The notes under the pieces were generated by a model, which saw only the letters and a program-made list of their open reading frames with translations, made no database searches and had not been told where the DNA came from. DNA of 44,293 nt. Origin: Sulfurovum sp. (GTDB taxonomy: Bacteria > Campylobacterota > Campylobacteria > Campylobacterales > Sulfurovaceae). The first letter of the stretch is position 1, and each line of letters starts with the position of its first letter. Location of the stretch: positions 1-44,293 of the forward strand of contig JAAXPZ010000055.1 of assembly GCA_012329065.1 (NCBI GenBank). The letters run 5' to 3'. A program made the translations under genes and the position numbers. Below, in pieces: positions 1-9,057 of the stretch.

Positions 1-882
1 GGCATTGTCATTTATCTTTGTTTCGCCGTTTGGTTTGTGGAGTATGCCGTTTTTGTGTAAAAACAGTACAAAGAGATAAGCTCCTATGCGTTTGTTTCCG
101 TCATTAAACGGATGTCCTTTGATTATGTAGTAGGGGAGATTGGCTGCTTTAGACTCAAGAGATGGCAAAAGGTCGATACCTCCAAAGCTTTGGTATATAT
201 TGAGCAGGTTGCCCTTGAACTCTCCTGCTTTTTCTTGTCCAAAAAGTGCTGTGGCTTCACCTTTTGCTATGAGTATTTTTTTAAGCTCCACTACCGCCTC
301 TTTTGCCTCATCATAATCTAAAACAAACCTCTCTGTTTTACTCTTTGGCACCTCTTCCAAACTCTGCTCATCATACCCTTGAAGCAACGCCCAGCTTTTG
401 GCGTAGTTGCTCACTATCTCTACAAAACCTTTTGCCTCTTTTACGCTTAACTCTTGGTTTTGTAATCCTTGCTTGATGAGTTGTATGGTTTTGTCTAGCT
501 CTTCTAGCTTTTTTTGTTGAAGTTTTTGTTGGTTGAGAGCATAGCCTTTTATGAGATACTCTTTTAAAACTTTTGTTGCCCATATACGAAATTGTGTTCC
601 TTGTTTTGATTTTACTCTATATCCTGTAGATATGACAACATCCAAATTATAATACATCACATCATAAGATTTTCCATCTGCTGCAGTTGTCCGGAATTTC
701 CGGACAACTGCATCTTTATCAAGTTCACCCTCTTTAAATACATTGTTGATATGCTCAGAAATAGTTTTTTTACTCTTTGCAAATAATTCTGCCATTTGGC
801 TTTGATTTAACCAGATCGTCTCACCTTCAACACTTATCCTTAACTCTACATTCCCATCTTCATATATAACTATATCACTCAT
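1..882 (-). CDS. rhuM: RhuM-family protein with Fic/Doc domain (3' end off window)
   Basis: An open frame of 294 codons starts at the ATG at 882 and runs off the left edge, so the C-terminus is missing. The N-terminal part is typical of the RhuM (virulence protein) family: MSDIVIYEDGNVEL, then LNQSQMAELFAKSKKTISEH, VVRKFRTT, YYNLDVVISTGYRVKS and FRIWATKVLKEYLIKGYAL. After a charged helical linker, a Fic/Doc domain carries the catalytic motif HPFNDGNKR at about residues 257-265. Fic domains usually transfer AMP or other phosphate groups to target proteins. The role of RhuM is not settled, but the gene often sits inside type I restriction loci, as here. Its ATG lies inside the end of the hsdM frame (8-base overlap), indicating translational coupling. 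I checked the frame by hand across the whole stretch and saw no stop. Confidence 0.88.
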   Translation of the reverse strand, partial: MSDIVIYEDGNVELRISVEGETIWLNQSQMAELFAKSKKTISEHINNVFKEGELDKDAVVRKFRTTAADGKSYDVMYYNLDVVISTGYRVKSKQGTQFRIWATKVLKEYLIKGYALNQQKLQQKKLEELDKTIQLIKQGLQNQELSVKEAKGFVEIVSNYAKSWALLQGYDEQSLEEVPKSKTERFVLDYDEAKEAVVELKKILIAKGEATALFGQEKAGEFKGNLLNIYQSFGGIDLLPSLESKAANLPYYIIKGHPFNDGNKRIGAYLFVLFLHKNGILHKPNGETKINDNA

Positions 883-1720
883 CTACAACCACCTTAGCCA
901 AGTTCTCATTTATCCGCTTATTGAGTTCTTGCTCCTGTTTCATCTGCTCTTGTAACTCTTTTTGTAGCTCAGAAAATCGCTCTTTAAAATCAAACTCATC
1001 ATCCACAACTTCAAGTCCCACATATCGCCCAGGAGTAAGCACATAGCTCAACTCTCGCACCTCTTTTAGGCTTATAGATTTACAAAACCCTTTTATATCT
1101 TCATACTCTTTGCCATTTTTCCAGTTAAGATACACAGAAGCGATATAGTCGGTGTCATCATTACTAAACTCTTTAGTTCTTCGGTTGATAAGCTCTCCCA
1201 TATTTCGTGAGTCTATGAAAAATATATCGTTTATCTTTCCTTGATGCTCAGTCACAAACTTTTCGGATTGAACAAACATACCGCCACTACCACAACAAGG
1301 ATCATATACTCTGCCTCTGTATGGCTCTAACATCTTTACAAGCAGTTCAACTACAGATTTTGGAGTGTAAAACTGCCCGCCTTGTTTACCTTCAGCAAGT
1401 GCAAACTCCCCCAAAAAGTACTCAAACACATGACCTAGCACATCAGCAGATCTTGCCTTAGCATCTCCAAAGGCGATGTTTCCTATGAGGTCTATAAGCC
1501 CACCAAGTGATTTACTATCGAGATTGTCTCGTGCAAACACTTTAGGAAGTACACCTCTTAAAGAGTTGTTCTCTTTTTCGATGGCATTCATAGCCTCATC
1601 AACAATCTTGCCAATGTTTGGTAGTTTTGCATTTGAGAGAAGAAATGACCATCTGGCAATTGGTGGAACAAAAAATACATTTTCAGCCTTATACTCATCC
1701 CTATCTTTTGTCATATCCAT
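875..1720 (-). pseudogene. hsdM: Type I restriction methylase HsdM, truncated and internally deleted
   Basis: This 281-residue frame is an N6-adenine methylase subunit of a type I restriction system, normally about 500 residues. The N-terminal helical region is absent: the protein begins inside the family at DRDEYKAENVFFVPPIARW, with an in-frame stop just upstream. The SAM-binding motif is present (YDPCCGSGGMFVQSEKFV, about residues 140-157). Immediately after, GKINDI is joined to FFIDSRNMGEL, a segment that in intact HsdM lies about 180-200 residues further on. The whole catalytic NPPF (motif IV) region is therefore missing through an in-frame deletion near 1220-1235. The C-terminal part (GFCKSISLKEVRELSYVLTPGRYVG) is normal. 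Without motif IV it should not methylate DNA. No hsdS or hsdR is in the window. I treat it as a remnant, though the reading frame stays open. Confidence 0.82.
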
Positions 1721-1840
1721 ATAGTCCTAAAATTATAATTAATATATTTTAGCCAAATTAACCTAAAGTTGATTATCTATTGTAACTTTTCTTTTTAGAA
1801 TTTTAGTAATCGATATCAATGATTTTATTTAGCATTTAGG

Positions 1841-1846
1841 TACAAT
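1841..1846 (+). promoter_or_regulatory. Likely -10 box (TACAAT) of flavodoxin gene
   Basis: TACAAT lies about 60 bases before the flavodoxin start in an AT-rich stretch. Campylobacterota promoters depend mainly on the -10 element, and the spacing fits. Assigned by eye only. Confidence 0.45.
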
Positions 1847-1904
1847 ATCTTATGATTGGGTTCAGACAAAAGAATTAGAACAAAACTCAACTAAAGGAAC
1901 AATG

Positions 1905-2408
1905 ATGTCTATAGCAATTATTTATGGAAGTAATGGCGGTGTCACTGAAGAAGTGGCAGAGAAAATTAAAGAAAAACTGTCACTAGAGGCAGACTTGATA
2001 GATATAGCAGATGGCGGTATAGAGGTTTTTGACAAATATGACAAAATGATCCTAGGCACATCAACATGGAATGATGGAGACCTTCAAGACGATTGGGATG
2101 ATATATACGATGATTTCAAAGAGCTTAGTTTTGATGGGAAAACCATAGCACTGTTTGGAGTTGGTGATCAGGAAGGGTTTGGCGACTATTTCTTAGATGG
2201 GATGGGCACTCTATACGATGCTGTATCAAAAAATGGTGCAACTGTTATAGGAGGTGAATGGTCTACAGATAGTTATGATTTTGAAGAGTCAGAAGCTGTA
2301 CGAGATGGAAGTTTTGTAGGTCTTGCTATAGATGAAGACAATCAAGACGAACTGACAGACGAACGCATAGAAAAATGGCTGAAAATCATAGAACCCGCTT
2401 TAAGCTAA
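1905..2408 (+). CDS. fldA: Flavodoxin (long-chain)
   Basis: A 167-residue flavodoxin, a small cytoplasmic FMN electron carrier. In Campylobacterota it accepts electrons from pyruvate and 2-oxoglutarate oxidoreductases and feeds respiratory and biosynthetic steps. The phosphate-binding loop is at the N-terminus (IIYGSNGGVTEEVAEKI), followed by the FMN-isoalloxazine loops around STWNDGDLQDDW and FGVGDQEGFGDYFLDGM. The latter includes the insertion that marks long-chain flavodoxins, and the length fits. Two ATG codons lie in tandem at 1902 and 1905. The second is 6 bases from the AGGA ribosome-binding site and is preferred, but 1902 remains possible. It converges on acnB, with a strong hairpin between them. 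Confidence 0.92.
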   Translation: MSIAIIYGSNGGVTEEVAEKIKEKLSLEADLIDIADGGIEVFDKYDKMILGTSTWNDGDLQDDWDDIYDDFKELSFDGKTIALFGVGDQEGFGDYFLDGMGTLYDAVSKNGATVIGGEWSTDSYDFEESEAVRDGSFVGLAIDEDNQDELTDERIEKWLKIIEPALS

Positions 2409-2414
2409 GCAGAT

Positions 2415-2446
2415 GACTAGGTCGGTAGAAAACAGACGACCTAGTC
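2415..2446. terminator. Hairpin terminator between convergent fldA and acnB
   Basis: A perfect 10-base inverted repeat (GACTAGGTCG, 12-base loop, CGACCTAGTC) lies between the ends of the two converging genes. The T-tracts are weak on both sides, so bidirectional termination is inferred from position and stem strength. Confidence 0.7.
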
Positions 2447-2464
2447 TCTCTAAATAAAATCTAT

Positions 2465-5032
2465 CTACTCTATCATTGCTGATAGAGACTCTTTGGATAC
2501 TTGATTGAAATTGAGATATCTATATACATCATCAAACATATCAGGCTTGATTTTGTCAGGTACGATTTCCATATACTCAGCCACTGTAGGCAACTTGCCT
2601 TTGAGGGCGACTACTGCTGCTAACTCTGCTGATCCTAGATAGACTTGGGAATCTTTACCTAGTCTATTGTCGAAGTTTCTTGTGCTGGTTGAGAACACAA
2701 AAGCTCCTTGATCAACTGATGCTTGGTTACCCATACATAGTGAACATCCTGGTATCTCAGTTCGAGCACCTGCCATGCCAAATACTGAATAATAGCCCTC
2801 TTCTTGTAGTGTTTTTTCGTCCATCTTTGTTGGAGGGCATACCCATAGCTTGGTCGGTACCTTACCCTCACCTCTAAGCACTTCACCTAAAGCCCTAAAT
2901 AGACCTATGTTTGTCATACAAGAGCCTACAAATACTTCATCTATCTCAGTTCTAAGACCAGCTGCATGAATCTCAGTAAGCGTCTTGACATCATCTGGGT
3001 CGTTAGGGCAAGCAAGAATAGGCTCTTTGATTTGATTCATATCGATTTCGATAATTGCCGCATAATCTGCATCAGAATCTGCCTCAAGAAGCTCTGGACT
3101 AGCAATCCAATCTCTCATCTTTTGAGCTCTTCTCTCTAGAGTAGCCTTATCCTCATATTCTTGTGCTATCAGTTCTTCTATTAGAGCAACATTGGACTCT
3201 AGGTATTCGATTATAGGTTCTTTGTTGAGCTTAACAGTACAGGCAGCTGCAGATCTCTCGGCAGATGCATCAGAGAGTTCAAATGCCTGCTCACATTTGA
3301 GATCTTCGAGTCCTTCTATCTCTAGCACACGGCCAGCAAAGATATTTTTCTTACCCTTTTTCTCCACAGTAAGCAGTCCATCCTTGATCGCTTGATGAGG
3401 AATGGCATTCACTAGATCCCTGAGTGTAATACCTGGCTGCATCTCACCCTTGAATCTCACTAGTACAGACTCAGGCATAGTCAGTGGCATCATGCCAGTA
3501 ACTCCAGCAAAAGCAACTAGTCCAGAACCAGCTGGAAATGAAATACCTATAGGGAATCTAGTATGTGAGTCTGCACCTGTCCCTACAGTATCGGGTGTAC
3601 AAAGTCTATTGAGCCATGAGTGGATGACTCCATCACCTGGGCGAAGGATGAAACCTTTTCTGCTCGTCCAAAAATCAGGTAAAGTATGCTGTAGATTGAT
3701 ATCCGCTGGCTTTGGGTATGCTGCTGTATGGCAAAATGACTGCATGACCATGTCTGCACCAAAATTCAATGCAGCAAGCTCTTTGATCTCATCCCTGGTC
3801 ATTGGTCCCGTAGTATCCTGTGATCCCACTGTAGTACAGATAGGTTCGCAATAGACTCCTGGCTTAACACCCTCAATGCCACAAGCCTTACCTATCATTT
3901 TCTGAGCCAGAGTAAATCCTTTGCCATCATCTTCTGGCTGAGAAGGTGTCATAAAGATATCACCAGCATCCATGCCTAGTGCTTCTCTTGCTCTTGCAGT
4001 CAGACCTTTACCGATAATAAGTGGGATTCTTCCTCCTGCTCTCATCTCGTCTGGAAGAGTATTTGGCTCTATAATAAACCTAGATATCACTTCACCATCT
4101 CTTTCTATCACGCCATCAAAGGGTTTAACGGTGATCACATCGCCAGTCTCAATCCCCTCTACTGGTGCCTGAATAGGAATACAGCCACTATCTTCCGCTG
4201 TATTGAAGAAAATAGGTGCGATAATATCACCAATTACAATACCGCCAGTTCGCTTGCCTGGTATAAATGGAATGTCCCTACCCATATGCCACTGCACTGA
4301 GTTGATACCAGACTTCCTTGAGCTACCAGTACCTACAACATCGCCTACATAAACAAGTGGGTGACCTTTTTTCTTGAGTTCGTCCATGGTATCGAGAGGA
4401 TTGTCCATTCTGTTTATAAGAAAAGAATTGGCATGTAGAGGAACATCAGCTCTAGTAAAAGCTTCTGATGCGGGAGAGAGATCATCTGTGTTGGTCTCTC
4501 CTGGAATCCTATATACTGTTACGGTAATCTCTCTGTCCATCTCTTTTTTATTTGTAAACCACTCAGCATTTGCCCATGCAAGAAGTATCTCTTTGGCTTT
4601 TTCGTTACCCTCGTCCGCCATTGCCTTGACATCGTTGAAGGCATCATATACCAATATAGTGTTTTTGAGCTGTTCTGCGGCAGTGTCTGCTACTTCTCCA
4701 CTCAAGTTCAATGCTTCCACTAGCGGCTTTACATTGAACCCACCAAGCATAGTACCAAGTATCTCACAGGCTTTAGTAGCATCTATGGCTTCGCACTGAG
4801 TTTTGCCTTGTACGATATCATTTAAAAAAGCAGCTTTTACATAAGCGGCATCATCCACACCCGCTGGAACTTTCTGTGTAAATAGATCCAGGGCATAATC
4901 TACATCTGCAACTTGTTTTGCCTTAAGTAGCTCTACTAGGTCTGCAACCTGATCTGCTGTCAATGCCAATGGTGGCACATTTAACTCTGCACGCTCAGCT
5001 GTATGAGCCTTATAATCTTCCAATAGTGACAT
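2465..5032 (-). CDS. acnB: Aconitate hydratase B / 2-methylisocitrate dehydratase
   Basis: An 855-residue AcnB-type aconitase, which interconverts citrate and isocitrate in the oxidative or reductive TCA cycle. It may also act on 2-methylisocitrate. The order is the AcnB one: N-terminal HEAT-like helical domain (from [20 protein letters not shown]), swivel domain ([40 protein letters not shown]), then the Fe-S domain. The three [4Fe-4S] ligands are visible in VGSCMTNIG (about residue 702) and CSLCMGNQ (about 760 and 763). Length equals the family norm (about 850-865). AGGAG stands before the ATG, and a palindrome lies upstream at 5114-5131. AcnB apoprotein is known to bind mRNA in some bacteria, but nothing here tests that. 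Confidence 0.97.
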   Translation of the reverse strand: MSLLEDYKAHTAERAELNVPPLALTADQVADLVELLKAKQVADVDYALDLFTQKVPAGVDDAAYVKAAFLNDIVQGKTQCEAIDATKACEILGTMLGGFNVKPLVEALNLSGEVADTAAEQLKNTILVYDAFNDVKAMADEGNEKAKEILLAWANAEWFTNKKEMDREITVTVYRIPGETNTDDLSPASEAFTRADVPLHANSFLINRMDNPLDTMDELKKKGHPLVYVGDVVGTGSSRKSGINSVQWHMGRDIPFIPGKRTGGIVIGDIIAPIFFNTAEDSGCIPIQAPVEGIETGDVITVKPFDGVIERDGEVISRFIIEPNTLPDEMRAGGRIPLIIGKGLTARAREALGMDAGDIFMTPSQPEDDGKGFTLAQKMIGKACGIEGVKPGVYCEPICTTVGSQDTTGPMTRDEIKELAALNFGADMVMQSFCHTAAYPKPADINLQHTLPDFWTSRKGFILRPGDGVIHSWLNRLCTPDTVGTGADSHTRFPIGISFPAGSGLVAFAGVTGMMPLTMPESVLVRFKGEMQPGITLRDLVNAIPHQAIKDGLLTVEKKGKKNIFAGRVLEIEGLEDLKCEQAFELSDASAERSAAACTVKLNKEPIIEYLESNVALIEELIAQEYEDKATLERRAQKMRDWIASPELLEADSDADYAAIIEIDMNQIKEPILACPNDPDDVKTLTEIHAAGLRTEIDEVFVGSCMTNIGLFRALGEVLRGEGKVPTKLWVCPPTKMDEKTLQEEGYYSVFGMAGARTEIPGCSLCMGNQASVDQGAFVFSTSTRNFDNRLGKDSQVYLGSAELAAVVALKGKLPTVAEYMEIVPDKIKPDMFDDVYRYLNFNQVSKESLSAMIE

Positions 5033-5113
5033 TCGTAAACTCCTGATTTGTTATTATGGGTTTGATAACTGATAGTAGCAAAAATAGGAAATGTAGCAGA
5101 TAAAAATTTATAA

Positions 5114-5131
5114 ATAACTAACTGTAGTTAT
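5114..5131. promoter_or_regulatory. Palindrome upstream of acnB, possible operator
   Basis: Perfect 7-base arms, ATAACTA and TAGTTAT, separated by ACTG, about 80 bases upstream of the acnB start. Shape and place fit a dimeric repressor or activator site. The regulator is unknown. Confidence 0.35.
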
Positions 5132-5319
5132 ATTTAGTGTATCGGATTGTTACAGCCTGACAATTTTAGTTCAAGCTACTTCGTACTATAATGATATCAA
5201 CAAATACAGGGTGAAGGAGATACAGCATGAAAGTATGCCGTTGCAATATATTTTTTAGACTAAGAACTAAAACTATACTGCTTCTTAATCGCTATATCCC
5301 TAGATGCCCTTATTATACA

Positions 5320-5362
5320 CCTTGTTTCGCATTCCGAAGAACAGGCGTGCACCCTCCTTTTT
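5320..5362 (-). mobile_element. Tiny remnant of an IS1595-like element start
   Basis: On the minus strand, AAAAAGGAGGG and ATGCGAAACAAGG repeat the ribosome-binding site and first codons (MRNK) of the decayed transposase at 40172-40503. The two blocks are further apart here (19 bases, against 6 there), and the frame after MRNK stops after a few codons. It may be a relic of another copy of the same element; the match is short, so confidence is low. Confidence 0.3.
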
Positions 5363-5387
5363 CCTCTTAATATCATAAACTAAAATC

Positions 5388-5414
5388 TACAATATAGTGT
5401 TCTATAGCTAGAAC
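5388..5414 (+). promoter_or_regulatory. metE promoter -10 box with overlapping palindrome
   Basis: TACAAT at 5388-5393 is followed five bases later by a perfect palindrome with arms GTTCTA and TAGAAC around TAGC (5399-5414). The palindrome would cover the transcription start, a usual place for a repressor site. A second weaker pair, AACTA and TAGTT, follows. MetE is normally regulated by methionine or B12 status, but no known motif such as MetR or SAM boxes is evident. Confidence 0.4.
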
Positions 5415-5448
5415 TAACCATTATAGTTAATATACAAAAGGAATAATC

Positions 5449-7722
5449 ATGTCAAAAAATTGGATTATAGGCTTTCCTAGAATTGGTGAGCAGAGAGAAT
5501 TAAAAAAAATACTAGAAAAGTTTTGGGCAAGAGAGTGCTCATTTGATGAAGCAGAGAAAGTTGCTAGAAAACTAAAAGAAAGACACTGGAGATATCAACA
5601 AAGTGCAGATATAGAGCATATCAGCTCAAATGACTTCTCTTATTATGACAATATGCTCGACACCTCCATTATGCTTGGAGCTATACCTAGTAGGTTTACA
5701 GGTTTAAAAGATGAGGAATTATACTTCTCTATGGCAAGAGGAAACAATGACGCTGTAGCTATGGCCATGACCAAATGGTTCAATACTAACTATCATTATA
5801 TCGTTCCAGAACTCTCAGCAAAGGATAGCTATAGCCTTAATGCAAAAAAAATACTGGAAGAATATAATGAGGCAAAAACACTTGACATAAAAACCAAAAT
5901 CAATCTTATAGGCCCTATTACATATCTAGGTCTCTCCAAAAGGATAGATGGAGATGATACTTTTGAGCTACTATACAAGATACTTCCGATATATGAAGAG
6001 TTGCTCTCTGAGATATCAAAACTTGACAAGAATATCATCGTACAAATAGATGAGCCATATTTTGCCAAAAATGCAGACCCGAAGATATTAAGCTTAATCA
6101 AACCTACATATGACAGGCTGACTAGTGTGGCATCTAACATCGATATAGCAGTAGTCAGCTATTTTGAACATTCTACAGAAGCTACCAAGGTGCTAGTGAA
6201 TACAAAAATATGGGGTATAGGTCTTGACTTTATATATGGAAAAGAGAACCTAGAGAGCCTAAATGTCATAGCTTCAAATAATAAGCAGCTAATAGCTGGT
6301 ATAGTAGATGGTAGAAATATATGGAAAAATGACATAGACGACACTCTACTGCTGTTGAATCAGATAGGTAGAACTGTTCCTAGCAAGCAACTAATCATCG
6401 CCAGCTCATGCTCACTCCTTCATGTGCCTTTTACTTTAAAATATGAGGAGAATATGAAGCCAGAGATCAAATCATGGCTTAGCTACGCAGTTGAAAAATT
6501 AGACGAAGTATCATTGGTATCAAAGCTATACTTTGATGATGAAAAATCACTTAGTCCAAGAGACAATGAACATATCAAGACTAGCAGAGTTGACAATATA
6601 AACAGAAGAAACTCTGTACTTATTCATGATAAAGCTGTACAAAAAAGAGTTGCAAATATCGGTAAATGGGAAAGAGACCTACAATTTGATGAACGAATAA
6701 AGATACAAAGAGAAAAAATGGACTGCGGTATATTGCCAACTACAACCATAGGCTCATTCCCTCAAACAGTAGAAGTCAGAAAAGCTAGAAGAGACTACAA
6801 GAGTGGCAACTTAGACCATAGTAGCTATATTGATGAGATGAGAAACTATATAGACGAGTGCATAGAGTTCCAAGAAGAGTGCGGAATCGATGTGTTGGTA
6901 CATGGTGAACCAGAACGAAATGATATGGTAGAGTACTTTGGTGAACAGCTCAAGGGGTATGGCTTTAGTCAGAACGGCTGGGTGCAAAGCTATGGAAGCA
7001 GATGTGTCAAGCCTCCGTTTATATATGGCGATATAAGTCGCCCAAGGCCGATGACTGTAGAGTGGATATCTTATGCACAGAGCAAAACAGATAAAATTAT
7101 GAAAGGCATGCTTACTGGACCAGTGACCATACTAAACTGGTCATTTGTACGAGATGATATACCCAGATCTGAAGTATCCAAACAAATAGCTCTGGCAATC
7201 AGCGATGAAATATCAGATTTGCAAGATGCAGGCATACAGATTATCCAAGTAGATGAAGCTGCATTCAAAGAAGGATACCCTTTAAGAGAAGCAAACATCC
7301 CCACATACGAAGCATGGGCGGTAAGGGACTTCAAAATCGCTGTAAGTACTGCCAAGCCAGAGACACAAATACATACGCATATGTGCTATAGTGACTTCAA
7401 TGACATAATCCGCACAATAGAAGCAATGGATGCAGATGTGATATCTATAGAGACATCAAGAAGTGGCAATAGGTTACTACAGATATTCAAAGAAGCTGGA
7501 TACAAACAAGAAGTAGGGCCTGGAGTATATGACATACACTCACCGCGAATACCTAGTGTAGATGAGATGGTGAAACAAATTAATCTACTACTCGAGGTTC
7601 TCCCCAAAGAGCAGTTATGGATCAATCCAGACTGCGGACTAAAAACCAGAAAATGGGAAGAAGTAAGACCTAGCTTGAGAAATATGGTAGAGGCTGTAAG
7701 GACTATCAAAAAAGAGATTTAG
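5449..7722 (+). CDS. metE: Cobalamin-independent methionine synthase
   Basis: A 757-residue MetE, which moves the methyl group of 5-methyltetrahydropteroyl-triglutamate to homocysteine, the last step of methionine synthesis, in the cytoplasm. Both barrels are present. The N-terminal one begins GFPRIGEQRELKK, and the catalytic one begins LPTTTIGSFPQTVEVRKARR. Zinc and homocysteine site residues are visible in THMCYSDFND (His and Cys near 643-645), the IETSRS segment, and NPDCGLKTRKW (Cys near 729). Length matches the family. An AAAGGA site precedes the ATG. The gene stands alone between divergent acnB and the convergent YeeE pair. Confidence 0.97.
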   Translation: MSKNWIIGFPRIGEQRELKKILEKFWARECSFDEAEKVARKLKERHWRYQQSADIEHISSNDFSYYDNMLDTSIMLGAIPSRFTGLKDEELYFSMARGNNDAVAMAMTKWFNTNYHYIVPELSAKDSYSLNAKKILEEYNEAKTLDIKTKINLIGPITYLGLSKRIDGDDTFELLYKILPIYEELLSEISKLDKNIIVQIDEPYFAKNADPKILSLIKPTYDRLTSVASNIDIAVVSYFEHSTEATKVLVNTKIWGIGLDFIYGKENLESLNVIASNNKQLIAGIVDGRNIWKNDIDDTLLLLNQIGRTVPSKQLIIASSCSLLHVPFTLKYEENMKPEIKSWLSYAVEKLDEVSLVSKLYFDDEKSLSPRDNEHIKTSRVDNINRRNSVLIHDKAVQKRVANIGKWERDLQFDERIKIQREKMDCGILPTTTIGSFPQTVEVRKARRDYKSGNLDHSSYIDEMRNYIDECIEFQEECGIDVLVHGEPERNDMVEYFGEQLKGYGFSQNGWVQSYGSRCVKPPFIYGDISRPRPMTVEWISYAQSKTDKIMKGMLTGPVTILNWSFVRDDIPRSEVSKQIALAISDEISDLQDAGIQIIQVDEAAFKEGYPLREANIPTYEAWAVRDFKIAVSTAKPETQIHTHMCYSDFNDIIRTIEAMDADVISIETSRSGNRLLQIFKEAGYKQEVGPGVYDIHSPRIPSVDEMVKQINLLLEVLPKEQLWINPDCGLKTRKWEEVRPSLRNMVEAVRTIKKEI

Positions 7723-7807
7723 CCCTCTTCTTTATTTGCGTTTAGTTTGTAAATGAGGATAAAAAGCAACAACAATAATTTAGGGTACTTATGGCTAGAG
7801 TTACTCT

Positions 7808-8371
7808 TTATATTTTCTTACTGGCAGGAAGTATAAAGGCTATGATAATAAATAGTATAGCCAATCCACCCGCTACGGACATAGTAGACACACCCTCTAT
7901 CAAGATATGATAGTTACTGACACCAGTATCTACCAATGTTGCTTTGCCGTCAAATAGTTTGTCAAATAGTACTGTGTCTTTGATGTCACTATATATCACC
8001 ATGTAGACAAAAGCACCCAATAGTCCTCCAAGTATAAATACCCATGCATCTTTGCGTCCTGTGCCAGCTACGGCAACGCTAGTGCCTAGACAGAATCCAG
8101 ACAATGCCCAACCTGCCCCAAATATCACAGCACCCACCACGACACCCACATAAGCTGTTTTTACGCTAAAATGCGGAGCAATAAGACCCATGTTTGCTGA
8201 AATAAATAACAGCAAACTACTAGTACCTATTGCCATCAGTATCACCTTGACCAAATGTGCGTCCTTTAGTCGTAGCATATCTATAATCCTCTGCGGATTT
8301 GCCGCACCTGATCTGTACAATACAAATCCAAATAATAACCCAAATACGATTGCTAAAACAGTCTGTGTCAT
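7808..8371 (-). CDS. YeeE/YedE sulfur-transport protein, C-terminal-half subunit
   Basis: A 187-residue membrane protein with four to five hydrophobic segments, the second of a pair of half-length YeeE/YedE (DUF395) proteins. It carries the family signature GAGWALSGFCLGTSVAVAGTGRKDAW, with the conserved cysteine in GFC. Full-length YeeE (TsuA) brings thiosulfate into the cell by relaying it between conserved cysteines. Split pairs such as PmpA/PmpB are common in sulfur oxidisers. The partner gene ends 9 bases upstream, so the two are co-transcribed. Transport of thiosulfate or another sulfur species is inferred from the family. No tusA or sox gene is adjacent. Confidence 0.85.
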   Translation of the reverse strand: MTQTVLAIVFGLLFGFVLYRSGAANPQRIIDMLRLKDAHLVKVILMAIGTSSLLLFISANMGLIAPHFSVKTAYVGVVVGAVIFGAGWALSGFCLGTSVAVAGTGRKDAWVFILGGLLGAFVYMVIYSDIKDTVLFDKLFDGKATLVDTGVSNYHILIEGVSTMSVAGGLAILFIIIAFILPASKKI

Positions 8372-8380
8372 ACCTATCTC

Positions 8381-8959
8381 CTATCTCTTATAAAGTATTC
8401 TAGCAGTTGGCACAGCTACTAAAAATGTCACTATGGCAAACATATAGCCACTCACAGATGTCTGCATCATACCACTCATCATATGCCCACTAGAACACCC
8501 TCCAGCAAGCCTAGCACCAACAAGCACTAGAAATCCACCTAAAAATACAAACAAATACCTCTTGGTGGAAGAAGAGCCAAAATTGTCACGCCAAACTTTT
8601 GGCATACTTCTGTCCTCTTTGCTATCTGGGCTTGACTGAAGCCTATATGCCAAAAAGCCACCCATAAACATAGCGATAACAAATATAAAACTATAATTTA
8701 CAGGATTAGCAATATTTTTGGCATATTTTCCTCCACTCTTATTTAGATAGGTATTTGGGCTAGAGTAGCCTTTTTTTGCCTTCTCATCTTTTACTACAAG
8801 GTCTTTGGATATACTATTCCATACTATGCCATCAAGTATCACAAACTGAGTCGATACACCTATAGGCTTGACTACTGCAACAGTTACAAAAAACACCAAG
8901 CCCAACAATATTCCGCTAGAAAGCCAGTTCCATTCTCTGTTTCTTAAAAAGCCTATCAT
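8381..8959 (-). CDS. YeeE/YedE sulfur-transport protein, N-terminal-half subunit
   Basis: A 192-residue membrane protein, first gene of the split YeeE/YedE pair. It starts MIGFLRNREWNWLSSGILLG, then has a soluble loop with a lysine-rich stretch (about residues 55-80). Several membrane spans follow with the signature GARLAGGCSSGHMMSGMMQTS, where the cysteine after GG is the conserved one. Together with the downstream half it would form a complete TsuA-like channel for thiosulfate or a related sulfur compound. The split into two genes is seen directly; the substrate is inferred. Confidence 0.85.
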   Translation of the reverse strand: MIGFLRNREWNWLSSGILLGLVFFVTVAVVKPIGVSTQFVILDGIVWNSISKDLVVKDEKAKKGYSSPNTYLNKSGGKYAKNIANPVNYSFIFVIAMFMGGFLAYRLQSSPDSKEDRSMPKVWRDNFGSSSTKRYLFVFLGGFLVLVGARLAGGCSSGHMMSGMMQTSVSGYMFAIVTFLVAVPTARILYKR

Positions 8960-9057
8960 AATTATCCTTATTTAATAATTTAGATTATTGTACAATAAAT
9001 AAGATAATAATCAAATAAATTTATGATAAAATTAATTCTTAGAGAAGTAGACGAGGA

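Larger units (their letters stand above)
5033..5448. other. acnB-metE intergenic region with palindromes and an IS end remnant
   Basis: This divergent 416-base spacer holds a palindrome on the acnB side (5114-5131), a TATAAT box at 5187-5192 on the plus strand, and a short stretch matching the start of an IS1595-type transposase gene (5320-5362). It also holds a -10 box (5388-5393) and a palindrome (5399-5414) on the metE side. A 47-codon frame with an AAGGAG site starts at 5227 but overlaps the IS remnant, and I do not call it a gene. Confidence 0.6.

Noticed and set aside
1805-1835. Fur box before the flavodoxin gene
   Set aside because: Only a weak imperfect inverted repeat around CGATATCAATG; too few matches to the Fur consensus.
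5227-5370. 47-codon ORF with AAGGAG site and TATAAT box upstream, possible metE leader peptide
   Set aside because: It overlaps the IS end relic, contains no methionine run or regulatory codons, and its composition is not protein-like.
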